Below, piece after piece: positions 46,913 through 56,524 of a DNA stretch of 61,998 nucleotides. Below the pieces are notes generated by a model that saw only the letters and a list, made by a program, of their open reading frames with translations, ran no database searches and was not told the DNA's origin. Position 1 is the stretch's first letter. Each line of letters starts with the position of its first letter. This stretch comes from Trichormus sp. M33_DOE_039 (lineage in GTDB: Bacteria; Cyanobacteriota; Cyanobacteriia; Cyanobacteriales; Nostocaceae): the NCBI GenBank assembly GCA_015296085.1, contig DVDT01000071.1, positions 1-61,998 on the forward strand, in the 5' to 3' direction. The position numbers and the translations under genes are program-made.

Positions 46913-47863
46913 TTATTTTTTCTTTCCACCAAACAAGCCACCAAATAAACCACCGCTCGATTTATCTGGTTGTTTTTGACCAGAATTAGCAGTTCCGTTA
47001 CTATGAGAACCACCAGATTGTTGTGCCAGGACTTTATCTATTTTCGGTTTCCATGCCAACGCGGTTTCATCATTGGGATCTAATTTTAAAGCATTATCTA
47101 GATGGATTTTCGCCATTTTGAGCTGATTTTGCTTCAAATATACAAATCCCAGCATACTGTGACAACGACTATTTTTTGGTGCGATCTTCAGTGCATCTTG
47201 TAACTCTACCTTCGCCGGGGCAAATTGGTTTTTATCAATCAAACTTTGAGCGCGACGAAGATATTGTTCAACTGTGGGATCTTCTTTGGGTGGTGCTGGT
47301 GGGGGTGGGGGTGCGTCTGCTGGATTGGGCTGCGGTTTAGTTGAGTTTATAGGTTGAGCAACTGGTGGTGGTGCGGACAAAGCTTTACCAGCACTCCGCA
47401 TTAAGTAAACTAAATTCAACTCGCTGATTTGGGCAATGATAGGGATTACCTGTTGCAAAGAATCATATTGAGTTTCACCAATTTTAGCGATCGCACTTTT
47501 ATAAAGATGATCAATGTTGGGAGATGCTGCTAACTGTTTAGCTAAATCACTATGTAGTTCCAGGGAAGCCGATTCTTGAACCAAACGCTTACCCATTTGG
47601 GAAAGCACTATGATGTATTCTGCACGAGTGCGTTCTACTGATAGTGTTTCATAGGCGGGGTTAACTAATTTAGATAATAATTCATTAGCGAGTTTCTTTT
47701 CTTTCTCTGTATGAATGACACCGCTATCAGGATGTAGGTGACGAGCAATTTTGAGATACCGCTTACGGATTTCTTTGACATCAGCGTCAACCGGAACACA
47801 CAAGATGGCGTGATTATCTATGAAATCATATTTAAATAATCCACGATCTATTCTTAAAGACAT
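46913..47863 (-). CDS. J-domain and TPR protein
   Basis: The 316-residue protein has an N-terminal J-like domain with HPD at 44-46 (RHLHPDSG), a helical middle, a proline-rich linker around 185-200 and C-terminal TPR motifs (about 205-290). It likely recruits Hsp70. The C-terminus SGGLFGGLFGGKKK is glycine-rich. Confidence 0.85.
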   Translation of the reverse strand: MSLRIDRGLFKYDFIDNHAILCVPVDADVKEIRKRYLKIARHLHPDSGVIHTEKEKKLANELLSKLVNPAYETLSVERTRAEYIIVLSQMGKRLVQESASLELHSDLAKQLAASPNIDHLYKSAIAKIGETQYDSLQQVIPIIAQISELNLVYLMRSAGKALSAPPPVAQPINSTKPQPNPADAPPPPPAPPKEDPTVEQYLRRAQSLIDKNQFAPAKVELQDALKIAPKNSRCHSMLGFVYLKQNQLKMAKIHLDNALKLDPNDETALAWKPKIDKVLAQQSGGSHSNGTANSGQKQPDKSSGGLFGGLFGGKKK

Positions 47864-47990
47864 ATAGCAGGTAGCACCAAAGGAGCAGTGATATAGTTTC
47901 TAGCTTACTTAGCTTACCCAGGTAAACGTCAGTAATCCATTGTGACTATTATTCCCTTTGGTGAATGATGATTTATCTGTTGGTCAATGT

Positions 47991-48803
47991 TTATTGCCAA
48001 GTTGACAGGGGTGGAACTTGCATCAATGTCCTGCTGAGGTTGTGATGAAGATAACCATTTGTTGCAAGAATTCTCCCAGATGCAATATTAAAGGGTGCGC
48101 CATCATAAGCAGTCACTTTACCCCCAGCTTCTTGTAACAAAATTATCCCAGCGACAACATCCCAAGGAGATATTCCTCGTTCCCAATAGCCATCAACACG
48201 GCCACAGGCAACAGCAGCTAAATCTAAAGCTGCTGAACCGCTACGCCGCACCCCTTGGGTAAGATGGGTAAGGTGACAAAATTCTGCATAGTTATTATCT
48301 GAGGTTTCGCGGCGGTCATAGGCAAATCCCGTCACCAACAAGCTTTTACTCAAGTCAGATGTGTCCGAGACACTGATTGGGCGGCGATTACGTGTTGCAC
48401 CCAAACCAGCAGCCGCACGAAAAAGCTCATTGTGAGATGGATCATAAATTACCCCTACCTGCGGCTCGCCATTGATTAACAGCCCAATGGAAACGCAAAA
48501 CGCCGGGTATTGGTGCGCGTAATTAGTCGTCCCATCTAGAGGATCTATTGCCCAAAGATACTGATTATCTTGATTACCAATTTTTCCCGATTCCTCAGCC
48601 AAAATAGAATGTTGGGGAAAATGGCGGCGCAAAATCTCTAAAATTACCGCTTCTGAAGCTTTATCGGCGGCAGTAACTAAATCTCCAGGACGACCTTTCT
48701 CGGTAATCGCATCTTCTAATTTACCTAAGTACCCTTGTAAAACCCCACCCGCAGCCAGAGCTGCTTCTGTGGCAATATCAAGAAAAATTTGGAGGTTAGT
48801 CAT
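47991..48803 (-). CDS. inositol monophosphatase family protein
   Basis: The 270-residue enzyme has the family metal sites: DLVTAADKASE, AEESG, AIDPLDGTTNYAH and GISPWDVVAG. In cyanobacteria members may act on inositol phosphate, histidinol phosphate or fructose bisphosphate; the exact substrate cannot be read here. Confidence 0.88.
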   Translation of the reverse strand: MTNLQIFLDIATEAALAAGGVLQGYLGKLEDAITEKGRPGDLVTAADKASEAVILEILRRHFPQHSILAEESGKIGNQDNQYLWAIDPLDGTTNYAHQYPAFCVSIGLLINGEPQVGVIYDPSHNELFRAAAGLGATRNRRPISVSDTSDLSKSLLVTGFAYDRRETSDNNYAEFCHLTHLTQGVRRSGSAALDLAAVACGRVDGYWERGISPWDVVAGIILLQEAGGKVTAYDGAPFNIASGRILATNGYLHHNLSRTLMQVPPLSTWQ

Positions 48804-48931
48804 TAGTCAATAGTCATTAGTCATTAGTTTTTACCCCTGCTTCTCCGCAATTGCTCCGCTTGGGCAATGACGGCAGTTGCTACAAGTCGGGCATTGCCCG
48901 CCCAACGCAGTGTCTCCCCAATGCCCAATTT

Positions 48932-49498
48932 CTAACGATTAAGACGACGAAACTCAGCCGGAGTCTGACGCATGGGTTTTTCTGGATTCCAGATACCTTT
49001 ACCCATAATTCTTGCCCACTGTTGAGCGCGGTCTAGGCGTTGGTTGTATTTGAGATTGGGCGATCGCTCTACAAACAAAGCATACCCTTGTTTGATCACT
49101 TGTTCGTTTAACAACTGGTTATCTTTCCAGACGTAAGCTAAATTTCGACCAATTTTGTCTTTGGCTTCGACATCAAACTCCAACAGCACAGGTTTTTCTA
49201 AATTACCAACTAACTTTTCTAATAATTCCTTAGAATCCTCTCCCCAAGGATACTGGCGCAAATCTGGCGCATCTACACCAATTAACCGCACCTGAGAAAT
49301 TAAAGTTGGTTGTTCAGCCATTCCCACTACTTCCAAAGTTTGACCAGTCACCACCCGCGCCACCCTGACTTGTGTCTGATTGCTCGCAGGCTGATTTTTA
49401 GCTTGACAACCGACTAAGAGTAATAAGCAAGCGAGAATGGCAATTTTCCACAACCAGTTTTTGAGGAATTGGGGATTGGGGAGTAGGGAATAAAGCAT
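48932..49498 (-). CDS. thermonuclease-family lipoprotein
   Basis: The 188-residue protein has a lipobox (LLLVGC near residue 31), then a staphylococcal-nuclease-like domain with RLIGVDAPD, the acidic and arginine residues near VEAKDKIGRNLAYVW, and RAQQWARIMGKGIW. It is likely an exported, membrane-anchored nuclease. The true start is uncertain; the region before the signal peptide is made of repeat-like GGATTGGGG sequence. Confidence 0.78.
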   Translation of the reverse strand: MLYSLLPNPQFLKNWLWKIAILACLLLLVGCQAKNQPASNQTQVRVARVVTGQTLEVVGMAEQPTLISQVRLIGVDAPDLRQYPWGEDSKELLEKLVGNLEKPVLLEFDVEAKDKIGRNLAYVWKDNQLLNEQVIKQGYALFVERSPNLKYNQRLDRAQQWARIMGKGIWNPEKPMRQTPAEFRRLNR

Positions 49499-49589
49499 TG
49501 TATTTGTTTCTCCCTGCACCCCGAAGTTCGCCCGGAGGGAAACCCTCCTTGCGACTTCTCTTCCTGCACCCCTTGTTTGCATATCGCTA

Positions 49590-49958
49590 TTAGTCTTCAT
49601 CTAACGGTAAACCAGCTTTAACTCTTCCTCTAGCGAAGTAGCGACCAAATTGGAGTTCATAGACCTCATCTTCGTCTTGGGTTTCTACTTCTAAGTCAGA
49701 ACGAGCATAACTCACGCACAACAAAGCATAACCTTGCCGACGCAATTCCAAGGATAATCCTACCGCCTCCGGTTGATAAATTTCCCCTGATACCACTCTG
49801 ACAGCGCAAGTGGTACAAGCTCCATTACGACAGGAAAATGGCAACTCTACCCCTTGGTGTTCGGCAGTGTGGAGGATGTAGCGGTCATCGGGGACTTGCA
49901 GGGTGTATTCTTCGCCAGTGGCGCGATCGCGTACTTTAATGGTGTATGTGTCGGACAT
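49590..49958 (-). CDS. plant-type [2Fe-2S] ferredoxin with C-terminal extension
   Basis: The 122-residue protein has the plant-type motif Cys43, Cys48, Cys51 (SCRNGACTTC) and Cys81, and a C-terminal extension of about 25 residues after the fold, as in FdC-type ferredoxins. The acidic surface is typical of electron donors to large enzymes. It ends before the nuclease lipoprotein gene with about 90 bp between. Confidence 0.92.
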   Translation of the reverse strand: MSDTYTIKVRDRATGEEYTLQVPDDRYILHTAEHQGVELPFSCRNGACTTCAVRVVSGEIYQPEAVGLSLELRRQGYALLCVSYARSDLEVETQDEDEVYELQFGRYFARGRVKAGLPLDED

Positions 49959-50062
49959 CTTAGATTTGGTTTTTAGGACGTTCAGAATCAGACTAAAAAA
50001 ATTTCTTTCTTTATCTTTGCATTTTCTGGGATTTCATATTACGATGGTAAATCGTGACACCT

Positions 50063-50149
50063 GGAGAGGTGGCCGAGTGGTTGAAGGCGCAGCACTGGAA
50101 ATGCTGTTTGGGGGCAACTTCAACGAGGGTTCGAATCCCTCCCTCTCCG
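50063..50149 (+). tRNA. tRNA-Ser (anticodon GGA)
   Basis: The acceptor stem GGAGAGG (50063-50069) pairs with CCTCTCC (50142-50148), the anticodon loop holds GGA (ACTGGAAAT), the T loop has GGTTCGAATCC, and the variable arm is long as for a class II tRNA. The CCA is not encoded. Confidence 0.95.
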
Positions 50150-50352
50150 TTACTCTTTGATCATATTAACCATCCTGGCTAGCTAGAAATAGTAGTTTGG
50201 ATGGTTTAATTTTTGGTTGAATAAATAAAACTTATTCAACCCGGCAGCGATCGCCCTAAAAATTTACAATGAAGATAAGACTCTGAACCAGCCTTCATAA
50301 ACTGCGTACATATAAACAAAGTTTTTCCCCTACTCCCCACTCCTTCACCCTT

Positions 50353-50505
50353 ATGGTTTTAGGTATTCGCCCGTTAGCGGTTCAAGACTATCACCGCATG
50401 GCGGAAGCGGGAATTTTTCACAATTACAGTGAAGGAAATGTTACGCCCTCAAAGTTAGGGAAGTTTTGGTGCGTAGGCTTTGCCCGTCGTAGACATCGCT
50501 CTTAA
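50353..50505 (+). pseudogene. N-terminal fragment of a Uma2-family endonuclease
   Basis: A 50-codon frame reads MVLGIRPLAVQDYHRMAEAG and then continues without the ERVELIEGKI core of Uma2 proteins. The frame runs into Nostoc repeat sequence (TGCGTAGGCTTTGCCCGTCG). It probably is a remnant of a Uma2 gene truncated by a repeat. Confidence 0.6.
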
Positions 50506-50668
50506 GTTTGGCAGTGATAAAATTAGGCGATCGTTTGATAAAGCCAATTTTAAAGCTTCAGATCATTCTCATGTTGGCTAATCTATTACCACAAGCTTCT
50601 CAAGGAAATTAAGTAAAAACAGTATAATTTATCCTATAGCCTAATTTATCCTAATCCTGAGCGCGAAA

Positions 50669-51757
50669 ATGGCAGAGGTATCTTTCAAGCTTTTCTTTTC
50701 TTACTCACACAAAGATGAACCTCTACGGGATGAATTAGCTAAACACCTGACTATCTTGGAGAGGCAGCGTGTAATATCAAGCTGGCATGACCGCAAAATA
50801 CTACCTGGTGAGGAGTGGGATCACCAGATTAACGAGAATTTAAACACATCTGACATCATTCTGTTACTCGTCAGTTCAGACTTTCTTTTTTCTAACTATT
50901 GCTGGGATGTGGAAGTTAAAAAAGCAATAGAACGCCACAATCAAGGTGAAGCCTGTGTAATTCCCGTGATTTTGCGGCCTGTTGATTGGACTGGCGCACC
51001 ATTTGCTAAACTGCAAGCTTTACCTAAGAATGCTGAACCTGTGGTGTCGAGAAATTGGCATACTCAAGATGAAGCGTTCGCGGATGTAGCTAGGGGTATT
51101 CGTGCTGCTGTGGAAAAACTCAAGCAGGAACGAGAAAAACGTCAACGCGAACTAGAAGAGGATAAGAGACGGCAACAGGAAACAGAAAAGGCTTTTACGA
51201 AAGCAGGAATTCGTACTTCTGTAGAAATACTCAAACAGAAACAAGAAGAACTTCAACCTCAACAAGAAACTGAGAAACTAGATCAAAATGAATTGGCCTC
51301 AGATAAAAGTGTAGACTATAGGCGTTTGCGCGATCTACTAGCCGCAAAAAAGTGGCAAGAGGCAGACTACGAAACCTATCTGGTAATGCTTCAGGTAGTA
51401 GGGCGTGAAAGAGGTGACTACATTAGGACAGAAGAACTATTGAACTTTCCTTGTACAGACCTTCGCACGGTTGACCGCTTGTGGGTAAAATATAGCAAGG
51501 GTCATTTTGGCTTCCGTGTTCAAAAAGAAATCTACTTGAGCGTCGGCGGGATGCCAGACGGTAATTATTACTCAGGAGCCTGGGAAAAATTTTGTGATCG
51601 CGTAGGATGGACAGTGAAGAGTCGTAGGATATCCTACGAGGACTTAACTTTTGATACATCCTCCCCTAAAGGACACTTACCTTGGACTTGGGGAAGTGTG
51701 CTACAAATATTGAATTTTCTCTTGGTTCTACCTCTTCTCTCGCATCGAGACTTATAA
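50669..51757 (+). CDS. TIR domain-GUN4 domain fusion protein
   Basis: The 362-residue protein has a TIR domain (about 5-150) with the putative NADase Glu82 in YCWDVEVKKA, a coiled linker (150-212) and a C-terminal GUN4 domain (about 216-340; LAAKKWQEADYETYLVML, LRTVDRLWVKYS, GHFGFRVQKEIY). GUN4 binds porphyrins, and TIR domains of bacterial defence systems cleave NAD+. The combination suggests NADase or scaffold activity gated by tetrapyrrole or by a signal. A hydrophobic end follows. Confidence 0.87.
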   Translation: MAEVSFKLFFSYSHKDEPLRDELAKHLTILERQRVISSWHDRKILPGEEWDHQINENLNTSDIILLLVSSDFLFSNYCWDVEVKKAIERHNQGEACVIPVILRPVDWTGAPFAKLQALPKNAEPVVSRNWHTQDEAFADVARGIRAAVEKLKQEREKRQRELEEDKRRQQETEKAFTKAGIRTSVEILKQKQEELQPQQETEKLDQNELASDKSVDYRRLRDLLAAKKWQEADYETYLVMLQVVGRERGDYIRTEELLNFPCTDLRTVDRLWVKYSKGHFGFRVQKEIYLSVGGMPDGNYYSGAWEKFCDRVGWTVKSRRISYEDLTFDTSSPKGHLPWTWGSVLQILNFLLVLPLLSHRDL

Positions 51758-51843
51758 AGTGTAACATTTAAGCTTTTTCGAGATTTCTAAAGATTTATTA
51801 CAAGCCTCTGAAGTACAGTAGAATCAACATTTCAAAGTCATAC

Positions 51844-52269
51844 TCAAATATTCGGTGGATGTTCATTCATCTTTATCCACATTTTACGGACACGAATTAG
51901 TTGTGAACGATTCATTTTCAAAGCTGAAATTGTTGCATTACCAATAGGCGTAAGTCCTATTATCTCTGTTGCATCTTCATTCCAAGCGAAATGTTCTGTC
52001 CACAATTGCTGTTGTGGATGAAATAATTTGATTTTCTGTTGTGTGTTTGGATCAAGTGCTGTTTGACGCGATGCTTTATACCGATTACAAGAAGGACAAG
52101 ACAAGCAGAGATTTTCAAATACGGTTTCTCCACCAGATGATCGTGGTGTGATATGCTCAAATTCAAAAGTAGTAACAGTCAAATACTCAGCAGTACGACA
52201 GTAAGCACAACAATTTGCAAACTTATTTCGTATCTGTCGCTGTAATTCCACAGAAATGTAAACACTCAC
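51844..52269 (-). CDS. HNH endonuclease
   Basis: The 141-residue protein has the HNH core with CAYC near residue 22, FEHITPRSSGG, LSCPSCNRYKASRQ and the later LFHPQQQLWTEHF segment. The gene is intact, in contrast to its counterpart at 16470-16910. It overlaps the upstream partner gene by 4 bp (GTG start). Confidence 0.88.
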   Translation of the reverse strand: MSVYISVELQRQIRNKFANCCAYCRTAEYLTVTTFEFEHITPRSSGGETVFENLCLSCPSCNRYKASRQTALDPNTQQKIKLFHPQQQLWTEHFAWNEDATEIIGLTPIGNATISALKMNRSQLIRVRKMWIKMNEHPPNI

Positions 52270-52625
52270 GCCACTTTCGTTTTACCTTTTAATCTATTTA
52301 ATGTATATCTAGCTCTAGTTTTAATAATGTTTAACTGATCAACTTGTGCTAGTAGACGATCTAAAATTATAGCTTCATCATCTGATAATTGATTTTCATC
52401 ACTCTTAGCTAATAACTCATCTAATTGAGCCTGAGTCTGAGGAGATAATGTACTTTCTGCTAAAGCTGTTAACTCTTCTAAACTTAAACCAGTTAATATT
52501 TCAGCATCGGCTAATGATTGATTTGTTAGCTGATTGTATGTTTCTAAATCTAACAAGACACCAACGCGATCGCCTTGTTGATTGGTAATGTATTGCACTG
52601 ATTCAGACATAGGTTTATTTGCCAA
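52266..52625 (-). CDS. partner protein of the HNH nuclease
   Basis: The 119-residue protein begins with a QYITNQQGDRVGVLLDLETY segment typical of Phd/YefM-like antitoxins, followed by a helical half with LSPQTQAQLDELL, LSDDEAIILDRLL and NIIKTRARYTL, which resembles the protein at 16206-16460. An ATG at 52610 is an alternative start. It overlaps the HNH gene by 4 bp. Confidence 0.75.
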   Translation of the reverse strand: MANKPMSESVQYITNQQGDRVGVLLDLETYNQLTNQSLADAEILTGLSLEELTALAESTLSPQTQAQLDELLAKSDENQLSDDEAIILDRLLAQVDQLNIIKTRARYTLNRLKGKTKVA

Positions 52626-52665
52626 TGTCGAGACATCTAATCATAGTCTATCAACCAATCAATTT

Positions 52666-54441
52666 TCATTGCATACTATGTTCTTTTAACATCCCCATCA
52701 ATTTACGTTTACGTCCGTGGATGTCCATTAACTGTTCACGATAACTTGCCCAATCTGCTTGTCTACCAGATGCTAAGTAAGCAGCGCGTGTTTGCTTTAA
52801 CCATGCGATCGCTTCACTGTAATATTCTGCTTTCCCTTCATCCATAATTCTTTCAGCACGGCGGCGGGAGTTGGCTATTACCCAGTCAGGATTGTGAGGA
52901 ATAGCAGCTTTCATAACGCGGTGAACTAAGGCTGCATGATAATGACTGATTTCGCTCACTGTCGTAATTGCATCATCAATTAACCCCTCATGTAAAAGTA
53001 TATCCACCTTGTCGGCTTGGATGGCCCAATTATCAGAGGCGCGGATAATTCTTAATAAGTCGGGTTTGATACTTTCCCAGTCTTCCCCAGCTAATTCTGC
53101 TATTTTTTGATAATCAACAAAGTGGGGCTTGACTTCAAAAGCCGCCTTGAGTGCTAATAAAGCCGCTTCATGATCGCTCAATTCCAAAGCCAAATCACTT
53201 GTCCAAACGCCTAATGCGTACTGACAATTACCCCATAACCTAAAACCAGCTTGGGCAATTTCCAAGGCTTGCGGTAATGAACCTTGTTCAGCCAGGGTTT
53301 TAGCTAAAGCAAAGGCTTCTTCCATTGAACTCATCTCAGTTTGGGCAGCTGTAACGGCTTCCTCTACTCTGCCTAAGCGTCCTAACATGGTGAGATAGGC
53401 TTGGGTTTGTCCTTCAGCTTGGGCTAAGTATAAGTATTCTTGGTAACGTTCTTGTCGTTCCAGAATTTTCAGCCGAATCATTGCCAAGTCATCAGCGTAA
53501 TAGGGAATTTCTTGCACCCAAATTCCTCTTGTACTGATATGTCCTTGGAGAACCTGTATCATTTGTGGGTCATCCCAGCCTTGGCGTAAAGCTTCTAAAG
53601 CCATACCAAAGTCGGTATTCCATTCGTCTTGCCAGACTTCTAAATTCACCTGAATATCAACTTCTTCTTCTGGGGTAAGTTCAGCAGAAAGAATCGCCTC
53701 ACACCAAGCAATATTCAATTCCCAGGCGATTTCATCATTATCAGCACCGTATTCTAAAACCTCGTCCCAATTTTCAGCGCAGGTAGAGGTAATGGCTTCG
53801 AGAGCAGCGATCGCATTATAACTTTCTCCACGTTCGCTCAACTCAAGAGCTGACTGCACTAAACTAAATAATTCTTCCGTCAGGGGATCTTCCTCATACC
53901 CCTGCTCAAAATAATTCACCGCATCCCGGAGAACCCGCTTAACTTGTCCCCGTAAAGCTGGCAAATTCACAGTAATTTGCCGTTCAGTATTGGCTGATAG
54001 TGGTTTTAGTACAGGATTAGTCATCCAACTGACATGCTGGTCGATGATATCAATCAGTTGAGGTTCTTCTGCAACTAATTCCTGGATCAGCCTTTGAGTC
54101 TGTACTTGATCTAAACGGTCGAGGAGTTTTTCTAGCGTAGGGCGTTGCTCAATAATATCTGGTTGACGAATTACTACAAGTGCCGTTGCCACTAGATGTT
54201 TACACCAACCATCAAAACTGTAAGCACAATTACAGTAAGCTGAGGTGACAGCTTTATCATCAAAGTTCAAGCAGACCCGATAAGGCTTGGCTTCATGACC
54301 TTCAACTTCAGCCTGGATCTGTTGACCACGTTGAGTAATTTTAGCTACAGCACCCGATTCAAAATAAGCCTCACCGCGTTGAAAGGACTTGGAATTAGCA
54401 TAGCGGCGGACTGTAAATTCACTAATATTCGGAAAAGACAT
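52666..54441 (-). CDS. SWIM zinc finger protein
   Basis: The 591-residue protein has a SWIM motif CNC...CKH with Cys70, Cys72, Cys80 and His82 and a long all-helical, TPR-like C-terminal half. SWIM proteins bind DNA or protein; bacterial roles are largely unknown. It is transcribed toward the HNH pair and away from lpdA. Confidence 0.85.
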   Translation of the reverse strand: MSFPNISEFTVRRYANSKSFQRGEAYFESGAVAKITQRGQQIQAEVEGHEAKPYRVCLNFDDKAVTSAYCNCAYSFDGWCKHLVATALVVIRQPDIIEQRPTLEKLLDRLDQVQTQRLIQELVAEEPQLIDIIDQHVSWMTNPVLKPLSANTERQITVNLPALRGQVKRVLRDAVNYFEQGYEEDPLTEELFSLVQSALELSERGESYNAIAALEAITSTCAENWDEVLEYGADNDEIAWELNIAWCEAILSAELTPEEEVDIQVNLEVWQDEWNTDFGMALEALRQGWDDPQMIQVLQGHISTRGIWVQEIPYYADDLAMIRLKILERQERYQEYLYLAQAEGQTQAYLTMLGRLGRVEEAVTAAQTEMSSMEEAFALAKTLAEQGSLPQALEIAQAGFRLWGNCQYALGVWTSDLALELSDHEAALLALKAAFEVKPHFVDYQKIAELAGEDWESIKPDLLRIIRASDNWAIQADKVDILLHEGLIDDAITTVSEISHYHAALVHRVMKAAIPHNPDWVIANSRRRAERIMDEGKAEYYSEAIAWLKQTRAAYLASGRQADWASYREQLMDIHGRKRKLMGMLKEHSMQ

Positions 54442-54824
54442 TAAGCGATCGCCTGGAAAAATCCTATAGGTGATTTTAAATCAAGATTACTGGTTCAGCT
54501 ATAAGGGTGCAAATACTTTAACGGTCATAAGGCGGCGGAGGGGCAGGGGGCTGACAGGTGTAGGTTGTTAATAGAGCAGTGAATGATGGCTATCAAACCA
54601 ACGACAGAATGATATTTTCATCCACCCCTATACCCCTATACCCCTATACCCTTACACCCTAAAACAGTGTCTTATAGGCAAAGTGTAAAAAACCTACACC
54701 TGTGAGGCGGTAGGAAGCAGAGGGAGATGAAAACAAAAGCAATCCCCAATTCCCCAAAAAGGGGGTTGCACTCATGGCAAGTGAAGTTGAGAATAGATAA
54801 TGCGAAGCACACGGGGAAACAAAC
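54442..54824. other. divergent non-coding region before lpdA
   Basis: Contains the first 148-bp MITE copy (54555-54702). The remaining part before lpdA probably holds its promoter. No gene. Confidence 0.5.
54555..54702. mobile_element. MITE copy 1 (148 bp), left of lpdA
   Basis: CAGGTGTAGGTT at the left and AACCTACACCTG at the right are perfect terminal repeats, flanked by TGA (54552-54554 and 54703-54705). The interior matches the copy at 56348-56495 almost throughout (TAATAGAGCAGTGA, CAAACCAACGACAGAATGAT, CACCCTAAAACAGTGTC), with heptads in the middle. Confidence 0.85.
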
Positions 54825-56252
54825 GTGAGTCATGACTTTGATTACGATTTAGTAATTATAGGAGCTGGTGTAGGGGGACATGGCGCAGCCCTACACGCCG
54901 TAAGTTGCGGCTTAAAAACAGCGATTATTGAGGCAGCTGATATGGGTGGCACTTGTGTCAACCGTGGCTGTATTCCATCTAAGGCGTTGTTAGCCGCATC
55001 TGGACGTGTGCGGGAATTGCGTGATGCCCATCACCTGAAGTCTTTGGGAATTCAAATTGGCGGTGTGGAATTTGATCGTCAAGCGATCGCTGATCACGCC
55101 AATAATCTGGTTTCTAAAATTCAAGGGGATTTAACCAACAGTCTCAAACGTCTGGGAGTCGATATCATCAGAGGTTGGGGTAAAATCGCCGGGACACAAA
55201 AAGTGACGGTGGTTGGCGATGGTGGGGAAAAAACCATCACGGCTAAAGATATTATTCTTTCTCCTGGTTCTGTACCTTTCGTCCCACCAGGAATTGAAAT
55301 AGACGGCAAAACTGTTTTCACTAGCGATCAAGCTGTGAAGCTAGAAACCCTGCCACAATGGATCGCCATTATTGGTAGTGGTTACATCGGTTTGGAATTT
55401 TCAGATATTTACTCAGCTTTGGGCAGTGAAATCACTTTGATTGAAGCCCTTGACCAACTCATGCCAGGGTTTGACCGCGATATTGCTAAACTCGCAGAAC
55501 GGGTACTCATTACACCCCGCGACATTGAAACCAAGGTGGGAATCTACGCTAAAAAGGTAATTCCCGGCTCGCCTGTAGTGATTGAATTGGCAGATTTCAA
55601 AACTAAGGAAGATGTCGATGTCATCGAAGTTGATGCTTGTTTAGTAGCTACAGGACGCATCCCAGCTACCAAAAATCTTGGTTTAGAATCTGTGGGTGTA
55701 GAACTTGATCGGCGTAATTTTATCCCCGTTGACGATCGCATGGCAGTGCTATCAGCCGGGGAAGTTGTACCGCATTTATGGGCAATCGGCGATGCTAACG
55801 GCAAGATGATGCTGGCACACGCAGCGTCAGCCCAAGGTATCGTTGCTGTCGAAAATATCGTCGGACGGGAGAGAAAAGCTGATTATCGTAGCATTCCCGC
55901 CGCTGCATTTACCCATCCTGAAGTTAGCTACGTCGGCTTAACAGAAACAGCCGCTAAGGAGTTAGGACAAGCCGAAGGTTTTGAAGTCGCTACCAGTAGA
56001 AGTTACTTCAAAGGTAATTCTAAAGCCTTGGCAGAAAACGAAGCCGACGGTATAGCCAAAGTCATCTACCGCAAAGACACCGGAGAAGTTTTAGGCGTAC
56101 ATATTTTTGGCTTACACGCCTCCGACTTAATCCACGAAGCATCCGCCGCAATGGCTAACCGCCAAACCGTCCAAAGTCTAGCCCATTTAGTCCACGCCCA
56201 CCCAACGCTGTCTGAAGTGTTGGATGAAGCTTACAAACGAGCGATCGTTTAG
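54825..56252 (+). CDS. lpdA: dihydrolipoyl dehydrogenase
   Basis: The 475-residue flavoprotein is the E3 component of 2-oxoacid dehydrogenase complexes or the glycine cleavage system. The redox disulfide is Cys44 and Cys49 ([13 protein letters not shown]), a GXGXXG FAD motif lies near residue 13 ([10 protein letters not shown]) and [14 protein letters not shown] carries the catalytic His/Glu. The start is GTG, followed directly by the conserved [14 protein letters not shown]. It precedes trpC, with a 148-bp MITE on each side. Confidence 0.93.
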   Translation: MSHDFDYDLVIIGAGVGGHGAALHAVSCGLKTAIIEAADMGGTCVNRGCIPSKALLAASGRVRELRDAHHLKSLGIQIGGVEFDRQAIADHANNLVSKIQGDLTNSLKRLGVDIIRGWGKIAGTQKVTVVGDGGEKTITAKDIILSPGSVPFVPPGIEIDGKTVFTSDQAVKLETLPQWIAIIGSGYIGLEFSDIYSALGSEITLIEALDQLMPGFDRDIAKLAERVLITPRDIETKVGIYAKKVIPGSPVVIELADFKTKEDVDVIEVDACLVATGRIPATKNLGLESVGVELDRRNFIPVDDRMAVLSAGEVVPHLWAIGDANGKMMLAHAASAQGIVAVENIVGRERKADYRSIPAAAFTHPEVSYVGLTETAAKELGQAEGFEVATSRSYFKGNSKALAENEADGIAKVIYRKDTGEVLGVHIFGLHASDLIHEASAAMANRQTVQSLAHLVHAHPTLSEVLDEAYKRAIV

Positions 56253-56347
56253 ATAGGGGTATAGGGGTGTAAGGGTAGAAGGACATTATTCGTACTAAGT
56301 TCTTTCCCCCTGCCCTATGCCCTCTGTCCCCTGTCCCCTGTCCCTGA

Positions 56348-56495
56348 CAAGTGTAGGTTTCTAATAGAGCAGTGAGTGATGACTATCAAACCAACGACAG
56401 AATGATATTTTCATCCACCTCTACACCCCTACACCCTTATACCCTTACACCCTAAAACAGTGTCTTATAGGCAAAGCGTAAAAAACCTACACCTG
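56348..56495. mobile_element. MITE copy 2 (148 bp), right of lpdA
   Basis: Left end CAAGTGTAGGTT, right end AACCTACACCTG, same length as copy 1 and flanked by TGA at 56345-56347 and 56496-56498. One terminal base differs. It ends about 30 bp before the trpC start codon and may have moved trpC regulation. Confidence 0.85.
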
Positions 56496-56524
56496 TGAGA
56501 TACCCAGTCCCTAGCCCCCAAACT

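Noticed and set aside
56495-56524. Upstream GTG start for trpC
   Set aside because: It lies in the MITE end and heptads; the ATG at 56525 gives the usual TrpC N-terminus.
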